This document shows positions 1-6,910 of a DNA stretch of 32,469 bases, piece after piece. Where the stretch lies: positions 1-32,469 of the forward strand of contig JAHCIP010000031.1 of assembly GCA_026129165.1 (NCBI GenBank). The letters are read 5' to 3'. This DNA is from Anaerolineae bacterium. GTDB lineage: Bacteria > Chloroflexota > Anaerolineae > Epilineales > JAHCIE01. How positions within the stretch are numbered: the stretch's first letter is position 1; the number at the start of each line of letters is the position of its first letter. The translations under genes and the position numbers were made by a program. The notes beneath the pieces are model-generated. The model was not told where the DNA came from. It saw nothing but the letters and a program-made list of their open reading frames with translations, and did no database searches.

Positions 1-1
1 C

Positions 2-331
2 GACTGGCTCGTCGCGCAGCACCAGCGCCGCTTTGGGACGCCCCCCGACATCTACACCGCCGGCGGCATGGCGTCGGGCATCGCGCTGGTCGCGGCCCTC
101 AAAAAGACGGGCGGCGAAACCGACGCGGAGAAGCTCATGGCCGCCCTCGAAGGGTTGACCTTTGAGGGCCCCAAGGGCAAGATGACGCTGCGCCGCGAAG
201 ACCACGTCGCCCTGCAAACGATGTACGTCGTGCGCCTCAAGAACACGACCGACCCGCAACTCCGCTTCTTCGAGCTACTCGACGAGCGCAAGCCCGAAGA
301 CACCGCGCCGCCTGTGAATGTGACACGCTAA
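2..331 (+). CDS. ABC transporter substrate-binding protein, branched-chain amino acid/amide type (C-terminal fragment)
   Basis: Only the last 109 codons are inside the window; the reading frame is open from base 2 to the TAA at 329-331 and the N-terminus lies upstream. The fragment reads as the end of a type-1 periplasmic binding protein (LivJ-like). It has a YTAGGMASG segment, the helix KLMAALEGLTFEGPKGKMTL, a conserved R-x-E/K-D-H-x-x-x-Q stretch (REDHVALQTMY), and a short VVRLKN beta-strand. In this family the C-terminal lobe helps clamp amino acids, amides or related small ligands outside the membrane for import. No permease or ATPase gene follows it, so the rest of the transporter is upstream or elsewhere. 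The ligand cannot be inferred from this part. Confidence 0.75.
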   Translation, partial: DWLVAQHQRRFGTPPDIYTAGGMASGIALVAALKKTGGETDAEKLMAALEGLTFEGPKGKMTLRREDHVALQTMYVVRLKNTTDPQLRFFELLDERKPEDTAPPVNVTR

Positions 332-366
332 GAGGCGAATCCACCAATAATATATTCCTGCTTTTT

Positions 367-396
367 ATTCGTGTCCATTCGTGTTCATTCGTGGAT
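367..396. repeat. Three tandem 10-bp units of ATTCGTGTNN
   Basis: Three adjacent decamers (attcgtgtcc, attcgtgttc, attcgtggat) follow the substrate-binding protein gene. They are AT-richer than the flanks and non-coding. They look like an intergenic repeat rather than a binding-site array; no function is visible. Confidence 0.5.
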
Positions 397-406
397 TCAA
401 AACAGC

Positions 407-448
407 GATGGACGGACTCAGCTACTTGGGTAGCCGCCTCCGTCCATC
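407..448. terminator. Strong two-part hairpin downstream of the substrate-binding protein gene
   Basis: Outer arms GATGGACGGA (407-416) and TCCGTCCATC (439-448) are perfectly complementary over 10 bp. Inside, GCTAC (421-425) pairs with GTAGC (430-434) around a TTGG loop. No T-run follows, so it may be a factor-independent pause, a processing or stability hairpin, or a palindromic repeat rather than a classical terminator. Confidence 0.4.
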
Positions 449-511
449 CTCGTTGTGACTCGACTTGTGTGGTAGGCCGCCTGGCGCTGAAGCGGCCAGG
501 CTATGTATGGA

Positions 512-583
512 AGCCTCCCTGCGGAGGCTAATCTTCAGCCCCTTGGGCTTCCATCCCGTAGCCAGCGGGCTTTAGCCCCTGGC
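512..583. repeat. Cluster of short GC-rich palindromes beside the Asp-box gene stop
   Basis: AGCCTCC (512-518) pairs with GGAGGCT (523-529). GCCAGCGGGC (561-570) pairs, with one bulge, with GCCCCTGGC (575-583) around a TTTA loop. The second hairpin lies 6 bases beyond the stop codon of the minus-strand gene ending at 590, so it could end or protect that transcript. The texture is like the small palindromic repeats scattered through many GC-rich bacterial genomes; copy number outside the window cannot be seen. Confidence 0.45.
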
Positions 584-589
584 GGGCGC

Positions 590-3500
590 TTACGCCTTCA
601 GGACCACCGCCCCGACCTGGGCCTGGGCGACGCGCTGGTTGAACGCCGGTAGCTCGGTCTGGACCAGTTGGTCGAACTCCTGGAGGACCGGGTCTATCTT
701 GGCCGAGAAGTAGTCCAGCGCCTCGTAGGTCTGGTCGGTGGGCCGGTAGTCGCCCATGCCCACCACGTTGCGCAACTCGACCAACTGCTGGAACAGGCGC
801 ACGCCCTGGTTGTAGTACGCCCACGGCGCTTTGATGTCCGGCACGAGCAGCTTCTTCTCGACCTCCAGCACCTTGTCCTTCAGCGCCGTCGCCGCCTCGG
901 CGATGCCCGCGCCGTCACCCACGGCCTTGCCGCGCTTGCTCCACCCGTCGAGCTGGCCACGCAGGTCGCGCATGCGGTTCAACGCCTGGACCGTCTGCTC
1001 GATCTTGGCGTAGATCCGCCGTTGCAGGTTGTACTGCGCCTGCAAGTCCTCGTCGCTGGCGGGCGCGTTCGGCTCCTTGACGATGGTGAAGTTCTGGGTT
1101 TGGCTCTGGTCGCCCACTGTCAACGTCACCGAGTACGTCCCAGGCGCGACAAACGGCCCCTCGATAGTGTTCTCGGCCATCAGGTCGCTGCCTTCGAGCT
1201 TGGTCACCGGGTTGTGCCGCATATCCCAGATGAAGCGGTTCCAGCCTGCGTTGGCCGGCGCGCGCAAGTCCTTGTTCGTTTCTTCAGGACGCGGCGCGCC
1301 CGCCTCCCCGCCCTCGACCGTCGGCGACACGTCCGGCGCGTCCTCGGCCAGCTTGGCCTTCTTGCGCTCGTCGGCGGTCAGGCTGCGCAGCTCGCGCACC
1401 GTCTGGCCCGCCGCGTCCTGGATGGTCAGCTTGACCGGCTCCTGCGGGCGGTCCTTGAGGAAGTAGGTGACGACCACGCCGCGCGGTGGGTTCTCGCCCG
1501 CGTCCAGGTATTTGCGCTGCACCGAGCCTTCGGGCGTCTTCTCCACCGTAAACGCCGCGCCCATGCCGCCCAGGTAGTTCTTGCCGGGGTTGGCGCCGCT
1601 CCAGTCAATGCCGGGCAGGACGCGCACCGTCGTGCGGGGCGGGAGCAGGTGGGCCACGCCCGCCGTTACGCCGTCGTTCATCTGGCGCAGCGGAGTGAGG
1701 TCGTCCAGAATCCAGAACGAGCGCCCGTGCGTCGCGGCGATGAGATCGCCGTCCTTGATGAGCAGGTCGTGGACCGGGCAGACCGGCAGGTTGAGCATGA
1801 ACCGCGTCCAGGACGCGCCGTCGTCGAACGACAGGTACAGGCCCGTCTCGGTGCCGGCGAACAGCAAGCCCTGCCGCTCCGGGTCGGCCCGTATGACGCG
1901 GGTGAAGTCGTTGTCGGGGATGCCGTCGTCAATGCGCGTCCAGGTCTGGCCGTAGTCGGTGGTCTTATAGAGATACGGGCGGTAGTCGTCCAGCTTGTAG
2001 CGCGTACCCGCGACATAGGCCGTGCCGGGGTCGAAGGGTGACGGCTCGATGCACGAGATCATCGTCCAGTCGAGCATGTCACGCGGCGTGATATTGGTCC
2101 AATTCTGGCCGCCGTCGCGGGTAATGTGGATTAGCCCGTCGTCTGAGCCGGACCACAGGACGCCTTGCTCGTGAGGCGACTCGACCAGGCTAAACACCGT
2201 GGCATAGGTCTCCGCGCCAATCGAGTCGCGGTTGACCGGACCGCCCGTCGGCTTGAGCGTCTCCGGGTCGTGGCGCGTCAGGTCGGGGCTGATGGCCTGC
2301 CAGCTCTGGCCCTCGTTGGTGGATTTGAAGACGAGGTTGCCGCCGATGTAGAGCGTGTTCGGGTCGTGCGGCGAGATGACAATGGGATAGGTCCAGGCGA
2401 AGCGGTAGCGGTCCTCCGACGCGCCGTAGCCGCCCATCGTCTCCGGCCAGGTGGTGATGAGGCGAATCTGGCGCGTGCGGTGGTCGTAACGCTGGAGGCA
2501 GTTGCCGCCGCCCGGCGACGAGCCAACCGCGCCGACGTAGACGATGTTATAGTCGTCGGGCCGCACGGCGATATAGCCGCTCTCACCCGTCCCGGCCACG
2601 TAGACATCGTTGTTAGTGATGGCCCCGCCGATGCTGCGGCTAGGGACGGCGATGCTGGTGTTGTCCTGCTGCGTGCCATAGACGTAGTAGGGGGTGCGGT
2701 TGTCGGCGGCCACGTGGTAGAACTGCGCCGTCGGCTGGTTGTAGATGCTTGACCACGACGCGCCGCCGTTGAACGAGACGTTGGCGCCGCCGTCGTTGCC
2801 CTGAATCATGCGCTGGTTGTTGCGCGGGTCAATCCACAGGTCGTGGTTGTCGCCGTGGGGCGTGTCAATCTCGGTGAAGGTCTTGCCGCCGTCGGTGGAC
2901 TTCCAGAAGGCCAGGTTGTTGACATAAATCGTGTCGCCGTCCAGGGGGTCGGGCGTCAGGTGCATGTAGTACCAGGCGCGGGAGATGAGGCGGAAGTCAT
3001 TGTTGACCTGCTCCCAGGTCTGGCCGTAGTCGTCGGAGCGATAGAGGCCGCCGTCGGGCTGGTGCTCGATGAGCGCCCAGACACGCCCGGCCTGCGCCGG
3101 CGACACGGCCACCGCCATCTTGCCCTTGACCCCGCGCGGCAGCCCCTTGCGGTTAGAGATGTCGGTCCACGTCTCGCCCGCGTCCGACGACATCCACAGC
3201 CCGCTGTCCGGGCCGCCGCTGGACAGCATCGAGAAGCTGCGGTACGCTTCCCAGATGGTGGCGAAGATCATGCGCGGGTTCTTGGGGTCGAGGCTCAGGT
3301 CCACCGCGCCGGCCTTGTCACTCTTGAAGAGGACGTTGCGCCAGGTGGCCCCGCCGTCCACCGACTTGAACACGCCGCGCGTGGGGTTGTTGCCAAAGGC
3401 GTGGCCGAGCGCCGCAACGTAGACAATGTCCGGGTTGCCCGGATGGACGCGCACCTTGCCGATGTGGCGCGTGTCCTCCAGCCCCATGTGCCGCCAGGTG

Positions 3501-3826
3501 CGGCCGGCGTCGGTCGACTTGTAGACGCCGTCGCCGTGGGACACGTCAATGCGAATCGTGGTCTCACCCATGCCGGCGTAGATCACGTTGGGGTCGGAGG
3601 GAGCGACCTCCAACGCGCCGACCGACGACGTCTTGAGGTAGCCGTCGGACACGCACTCCCAGTACGTGCCAGCGTCCTGGGTTTTCCAGATCCCGCCCGC
3701 CACCGCGCCAAAATAGAACACCGCCGGGTTCTGCGGGTCGCCGCTGACGGCCACGACACGCCCGCCGCGAAACGGGCCGATACAGCGCCATTCGAGCAGA
3801 CCCTTGAAGTCTGTACCGTTGGACAT
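590..3826 (-). CDS. Asp-box (BNR) beta-propeller protein, sortilin/VPS10-like
   Basis: The protein has 1078 residues from the ATG at 3826, chosen because AAAGGAGA lies just upstream; an earlier in-frame ATG at 3889 has no such site. The opening WRCIGPFRGGRVVAV and the repeated S-x-D-x-G-x-x-W Asp boxes mark the sortilin/VPS10-like propeller family often annotated as glycosyl hydrolase. Boxes seen include TQDAGTYW (about residue 50), STDAGRTW (105), SVDGGATW (157), SSDAGETW (215), SDDYGQTW (265), STDGGKTF (312), SFNGGASW (354), STNEGQSW (504), TRDGGQNW (572), TTDYGQTW (624) and SFDDGASW (669). A beta-rich linker and a helical C-terminal tail (about 880-1070) follow. I see no signal peptide and no catalytic residue assignment, so the enzymatic label should not be trusted. 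Transcribed alone, divergent from the M24 peptidase. Confidence 0.8.
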   Translation of the reverse strand: MSNGTDFKGLLEWRCIGPFRGGRVVAVSGDPQNPAVFYFGAVAGGIWKTQDAGTYWECVSDGYLKTSSVGALEVAPSDPNVIYAGMGETTIRIDVSHGDGVYKSTDAGRTWRHMGLEDTRHIGKVRVHPGNPDIVYVAALGHAFGNNPTRGVFKSVDGGATWRNVLFKSDKAGAVDLSLDPKNPRMIFATIWEAYRSFSMLSSGGPDSGLWMSSDAGETWTDISNRKGLPRGVKGKMAVAVSPAQAGRVWALIEHQPDGGLYRSDDYGQTWEQVNNDFRLISRAWYYMHLTPDPLDGDTIYVNNLAFWKSTDGGKTFTEIDTPHGDNHDLWIDPRNNQRMIQGNDGGANVSFNGGASWSSIYNQPTAQFYHVAADNRTPYYVYGTQQDNTSIAVPSRSIGGAITNNDVYVAGTGESGYIAVRPDDYNIVYVGAVGSSPGGGNCLQRYDHRTRQIRLITTWPETMGGYGASEDRYRFAWTYPIVISPHDPNTLYIGGNLVFKSTNEGQSWQAISPDLTRHDPETLKPTGGPVNRDSIGAETYATVFSLVESPHEQGVLWSGSDDGLIHITRDGGQNWTNITPRDMLDWTMISCIEPSPFDPGTAYVAGTRYKLDDYRPYLYKTTDYGQTWTRIDDGIPDNDFTRVIRADPERQGLLFAGTETGLYLSFDDGASWTRFMLNLPVCPVHDLLIKDGDLIAATHGRSFWILDDLTPLRQMNDGVTAGVAHLLPPRTTVRVLPGIDWSGANPGKNYLGGMGAAFTVEKTPEGSVQRKYLDAGENPPRGVVVTYFLKDRPQEPVKLTIQDAAGQTVRELRSLTADERKKAKLAEDAPDVSPTVEGGEAGAPRPEETNKDLRAPANAGWNRFIWDMRHNPVTKLEGSDLMAENTIEGPFVAPGTYSVTLTVGDQSQTQNFTIVKEPNAPASDEDLQAQYNLQRRIYAKIEQTVQALNRMRDLRGQLDGWSKRGKAVGDGAGIAEAATALKDKVLEVEKKLLVPDIKAPWAYYNQGVRLFQQLVELRNVVGMGDYRPTDQTYEALDYFSAKIDPVLQEFDQLVQTELPAFNQRVAQAQVGAVVLKA

Positions 3827-4037
3827 ACCGAGTCTCCTTTGACAGTTGCTTGGGGGCTTCATTCTAGCCGAGGAAGGGGTGTCTGGCAAGTTCTACCATC
3901 GTCTACAGTACGCGCGCAGCCGGCGTCTCGTTTGCCATTCCTAGGGACGGATGGCAAAATAGGGGGCAGACTCATTCTCTTTATTCTGCTAATTTTGTAA
4001 ATTCTGTCAATCATCCGACAAGAAATGAGACCCCACC
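3827..4037. other. Intergenic region between divergent genes
   Basis: These 211 bases separate the Asp-box gene (-) from the M24 peptidase (+) and must hold both promoters. The AT-rich part (about 3970-4020) contains near-repeats of ATTCTG/AATTTTG/AAATTCTG. I could not pick out a convincing -35/-10 pair on either strand. Confidence 0.4.
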
Positions 4038-5225
4038 ATGTCCACATCTGACCGCATCACCGAGATTCAGGCTATGCTCCGCGAGGCGAGGCTGGACGGC
4101 TGGCTGCTCTACGACTTCCGCCGCTCCAATATCCTGGCCTACCGCATCCTCCAGTTGCCGCCGGCCGGACACGCCACCCGCCGCTGGTTCTACTGGGTTC
4201 CCGCCCAGGGCGACCCGGTCAAAATCGTCTCCGCCCTGGAACCGGGCAACCTGGATGCCTTGCCCGGCGAGAAGATCGTCTATCGCTCGTGGCGCGACCT
4301 GCACGCCGCCCTGGAGCGTGTCCTGCCCAGCCCCGGCGCGGTGGCGATGGAGTACTCGCCGCTGGCCGCCGTCCCCGTCGTCGCCCGCGTGGACGCTGGC
4401 ACGGTCGAACTGATACGCAGCTTCGGCGTTGACGTGCGCTCCTCGGCCGACCTGGTCCAGGCGTTCGAGGCGCGGCTGTCGCCCAGCCAGTGGGCCAGCC
4501 ACCAGGCCGCCTCCGCCGCCCTGCTGGACGCCAAGCGGGGCGTGGCCGCCTACATGCGCGAGGCTCTCCAGGCCGGCCAGCCCCTCAGCGAGTGCAGCGT
4601 CCAGGCGTGGCTGGAAAGGTTCCTGACCGAGCGCCATCTCGTCGCCGAGCACGGGGCCATCGTCGCCGTCAACGCCCACGCCAGCAACCCGCACTTCTCG
4701 CCCGACCCGGCCAACGATACCCCCATTCGCCCCGGCGACCTGGTCCTAATTGACTATGTCACCAAGCTGCTGCAGCCCGGCGCGATCATGGCCGACTACA
4801 CCTGGATGTTCTACGCTGGCCGCGAGGTTCCCGCCGAGATGGCGCGGGTCTTCAGCATTGACGCCCGCGCCCGCGACGCCGCCATCGCCTTCCTGCGCGA
4901 GCGCATCGAAGCCGGGCAGCCGGTCTACGGCTATGAGGTGGACGACGTGGCGCGCGGCGTCATCGAGGCCGAGGGGTTGGGCGAGTACTTTGTCCACCGC
5001 ACGGGCCACAACATCGGCGAGGACACCCACGGCAACGGCGCGAACATTGATAACCTGGAGACGCAGGACCAGCGCCGCCTGATTCCGGGCATCCTGTTCT
5101 CCATCGAGCCGGGCATCTACCTGCCCGATTTCGGCGTCCGCACCGAGGTCAACGTCTTCATCGGCTATGATGGCCAGGTGCACGTCACGGGCGAACTGCC
5201 ACAGGCCATCGAGCCGCTGCTGTAG
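4038..5225 (+). CDS. M24-family metallopeptidase (Xaa-Pro aminopeptidase/dipeptidase-like)
   Basis: The protein has 395 residues, the usual size for prolidase or aminopeptidase P-like members. An N-terminal creatinase-like domain (about 1-150) precedes the pita-bread catalytic domain. All five metal ligands expected for M24 can be placed: D239 (LVLIDY), D253 (MADYTW), H324 (RTGHNIG), E357 (FSIEPGIY) and E370 (VRTEVNV). H320 and the TH of GEDTHGNG fit the supporting histidines. In this family a two-metal centre cleaves an N-terminal residue before proline, or Xaa-Pro dipeptides; which substrate applies here is not decidable. There is no signal peptide, so it is cytoplasmic and probably serves peptide turnover. 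The ribosome site is weak (GAGACC). The gene stands alone and ends at a strong hairpin. Confidence 0.88.
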   Translation: MSTSDRITEIQAMLREARLDGWLLYDFRRSNILAYRILQLPPAGHATRRWFYWVPAQGDPVKIVSALEPGNLDALPGEKIVYRSWRDLHAALERVLPSPGAVAMEYSPLAAVPVVARVDAGTVELIRSFGVDVRSSADLVQAFEARLSPSQWASHQAASAALLDAKRGVAAYMREALQAGQPLSECSVQAWLERFLTERHLVAEHGAIVAVNAHASNPHFSPDPANDTPIRPGDLVLIDYVTKLLQPGAIMADYTWMFYAGREVPAEMARVFSIDARARDAAIAFLRERIEAGQPVYGYEVDDVARGVIEAEGLGEYFVHRTGHNIGEDTHGNGANIDNLETQDQRRLIPGILFSIEPGIYLPDFGVRTEVNVFIGYDGQVHVTGELPQAIEPLL

Positions 5226-5233
5226 GCAAGAAA

Positions 5234-5266
5234 AGACCCTAAAGGTTTCCGAAACCTTTAGGGTCT
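5234..5266. terminator. Bidirectional intrinsic terminator between convergent genes
   Basis: AGACCCTAAAGGTTTC (5234-5249) and GAAACCTTTAGGGTCT (5251-5266) are perfect 16-bp inverse complements separated by one base, so the real loop will be TTCCGAA or similar. The stem is flanked by AAAA on the left and AAAG on the right, giving a short U-run in both directions and a better one on the minus strand. It lies between the convergent M24 peptidase and surface-protein genes and can serve both. Confidence 0.85.
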
Positions 5267-5291
5267 AAAGCTGAGAGATAGGACGCGAAGC

Positions 5292-6236
5292 TTATGCGCG
5301 GGTCTCAGCGCGGCGGAAGAGGGCCAGGCCCAGACCGGCCGCCACCAGCGCCGCGCCCAGCAGCGTCAGCCACTGGAAGCTATCCGCTGGATTGTCGCCA
5401 CCCGTCTTAGGCAGTGTCTGCGTCGCCACCGCTGTCGGCGCCGTGGTCGCGGCACGGGTCGCGGTAGCTGCTACTGTTGCGGTGGCCGCTGTAGTGGCCG
5501 TCGCCGCCGTGGTGGCTGTGGCGGCGGTTGTCGCCGTGGCGGCCGGGGTCGCCGTGGCCGCCGTCGTCGCTGTCGCGGCCACTGTCGAGGTCGCCTGCGC
5601 CTGGACGCTGGTGACATACATCACCATGTCCTGCTGCGCGGCAGGCGCGTCAATGTAGATGCCTGTCGGCAGGCTGACGGTCAGGTCGCTGGATCCGGCG
5701 TTGGTCACGCGCAGTTGGCCGTTCGCCGCCCACGGCTGGCCTTCCGGCGCGGCGGGCAGGGGCGTCCAACTCTGGGACGTCACCTGGATGTTGTTGGCCG
5801 CCGCGGCCTGGACAATCGAGGTGCCGGACGCGGCAGGGGCAGCCGGCGCCTGACCGCGATTGTTGAAGATTTCCTCGGCGCGGGCGTGATCGGCGGCCTT
5901 CCACTCGCCCGTCGTCTGCCGCCAGATGGCGAGTTGGACCTGGTACGGATCACTGTCGGTGTAGCCCTTGCTGATGGCGTAGCGGAGAATCTGGATCACC
6001 TGCGGGTCCACCGCGTTGGAACTCACCTGGGGGAAGGTACTGGCAAACGGTTTGCCATACTCGACGCAAAACGCTTTGATCGTAATGGTGGCATCCTTGC
6101 CCGCGCCGATGGTAATCGGCTGGGCGTCCACCTGGGTTCCCTGTGCCCACGAATTGGGCGCGACGGCCAGTAGAACCCCGCACAGCACCAGGGCCACACT
6201 CAGCGGCCAGCGCAACGAAAAGGTGACGCGCTTCAT
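5292..6236 (-). CDS. LPXTG-anchored surface protein with probable Cys-Gln thioester (TQXA-type) domain
   Basis: The protein has 314 residues from the ATG at 6236, preceded by AAAGGAGT. Parts in order: signal peptide 1-31 (basic KR, hydrophobic core, SWA cut); a domain at about 35-125 with F-C57-V-E and, 44 residues on, V-Q101-L-A-I-W; a second beta-rich domain (about 140-212); seven hexapeptides ATAT[T/P/V/R]A (221-262); LPKTG at 275-279; a membrane helix (about 289-307); and the basic tail FRRAETRA. An aromatic-Cys plus a later hydrophobic-Gln-x-x-I-W is the pattern of thioester domains in Gram-positive adhesins, where Cys and Gln form a covalent bond that can react with host or surface amines. 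The sorting signal implies a sortase, which is not in this window. The thioester call rests on motif reading only; the LPXTG architecture is firm. Confidence 0.72.
   Translation of the reverse strand: MKRVTFSLRWPLSVALVLCGVLLAVAPNSWAQGTQVDAQPITIGAGKDATITIKAFCVEYGKPFASTFPQVSSNAVDPQVIQILRYAISKGYTDSDPYQVQLAIWRQTTGEWKAADHARAEEIFNNRGQAPAAPAASGTSIVQAAAANNIQVTSQSWTPLPAAPEGQPWAANGQLRVTNAGSSDLTVSLPTGIYIDAPAAQQDMVMYVTSVQAQATSTVAATATTAATATPAATATTAATATTAATATTAATATVAATATRAATTAPTAVATQTLPKTGGDNPADSFQWLTLLGAALVAAGLGLALFRRAETRA
5451..5576 (-). repeat. Seven 18-bp coding repeats (Thr/Ala stalk)
   Basis: Seven consecutive 18-bp units encode the hexapeptide ATAT[T/P/V/R]A in the surface protein. They form an extended low-complexity stalk between the folded domains and the LPKTG anchor. 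Nearly identical units make copy-number change by slippage likely. Confidence 0.85.
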
Positions 6237-6332
6237 CCATCTAACTCCTTTGTCGTACTTAAGTTGAACCTCTCACTTATATACTTGTTCATATGCAAGT
6301 TTTATACCATCCACACGGATGTTCACGCCGGT

Positions 6333-6397
6333 AGAGACGCGACGTACCCCGAGTACCCTACCTTCGCTAGGGCAGGCGGGCACTTTGTCGCGTCTCT
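6333..6397. repeat. 65-bp palindromic element with 11-bp perfect terminal inverted repeats
   Basis: AGAGACGCGAC (6333-6343) is the exact inverse complement of GTCGCGTCTCT (6387-6397). An inner stem pairs CCCTA (6356-6360) with TAGGG (6368-6372). The element ends 7 bases before the ribosome site of the thioesterase gene, so it lies in that gene's leader. It looks like a small dispersed hairpin or MITE-like element; other genomic copies cannot be seen here. Confidence 0.55.
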
Positions 6398-6413
6398 CCA
6401 GATTGGAGGGGGT

Positions 6414-6890
6414 ATGTCTGAGCCACGCCAGCGTGTGCCGATGAGCAGCACGCAAGTCACCATGATGGAAATCGTCATGCCCAACGAAGCCAACAGCATG
6501 GGCAACGTCTTTGGGGGGCGCGTGATGGCGCTGATTGACATGGCCGGCGCCATGTCGGCGCTGCGCCTGTGCCGGATGCCCGTCGTCACGGTATCGGTGG
6601 ATCGCATTGACTTTCGCGCGCCCATCCGCGTCGGCGAGTTTATCATCCTGCACGCCAACGTCAACTATACCGGACACACCTCGCTGGAAGTAGGGGTCAA
6701 GGTATTTGGCGAGCATCCGCTGACCGGCGAGCGCCGCCACACCAGCACGGCCTATCTCACCTATGTCGCGTTGGACCCGGCCGGCAAGCCAGCCATCATC
6801 CCGCAAGTGGTACCTGAAACCGAGGAGGAGCAGGCGTGGCACGCGGCGGCCCAGGAGCGTCGCGCCCGTCGGCTCGCCCAGGCCAAGTAG
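6414..6890 (+). CDS. Hotdog-fold acyl-CoA thioesterase (YciA/BACH-like)
   Basis: The protein has 158 residues from the ATG at 6414, chosen because GGAGGGGG directly precedes it; a longer open frame back to 6264 runs through the palindromic element and is unlikely. The signature N-x-M-G-N-V-F-G-G-R-V-M-A-L-I-D-M-A (NEANSMGNVFGG onward, about residues 25-45) is that of the acyl-CoA hydrolase hotdog family, which hydrolyses acyl-CoA to free acid and CoA in the cytoplasm. The Asn and Asp in this stretch match its usual active-site residues. VSVDRIDFRAPIRVGE and TSTAYLTYVALD are further family blocks. A charged tail rich in Arg and Glu ends the protein. The antiporter gene follows after 20 bases, so the two may be co-transcribed, though a functional link is not obvious. 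Confidence 0.88.
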   Translation: MSEPRQRVPMSSTQVTMMEIVMPNEANSMGNVFGGRVMALIDMAGAMSALRLCRMPVVTVSVDRIDFRAPIRVGEFIILHANVNYTGHTSLEVGVKVFGEHPLTGERRHTSTAYLTYVALDPAGKPAIIPQVVPETEEEQAWHAAAQERRARRLAQAK

Positions 6891-6910
6891 GAAAGACTGA
6901 TAACAAGAAC

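Noticed and set aside
668..2041. Long open frame (457 codons) on the plus strand inside the Asp-box gene
   Set aside because: Antisense shadow of a GC-rich gene: the minus-strand frame has clear repeats and family motifs, while this one gives a low-complexity Arg/Val/Leu-rich product with no domain.
5392..5658. Plus-strand Val/Ala-rich frame opposite the surface-protein stalk
   Set aside because: It is the antisense image of the Thr/Ala repeat codons.
6238..6244. Another CATCTAA, near the surface-protein start
   Set aside because: No TGTAACC lies 16 bases before it on the same strand, so it is not a further copy of the twin promoter.
6264..6413. Fifty-residue N-terminal extension of the thioesterase
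   Set aside because: It would be translated through the palindromic element, matches nothing in the family, and the strong GGAGGGGG site points to the ATG at 6414.
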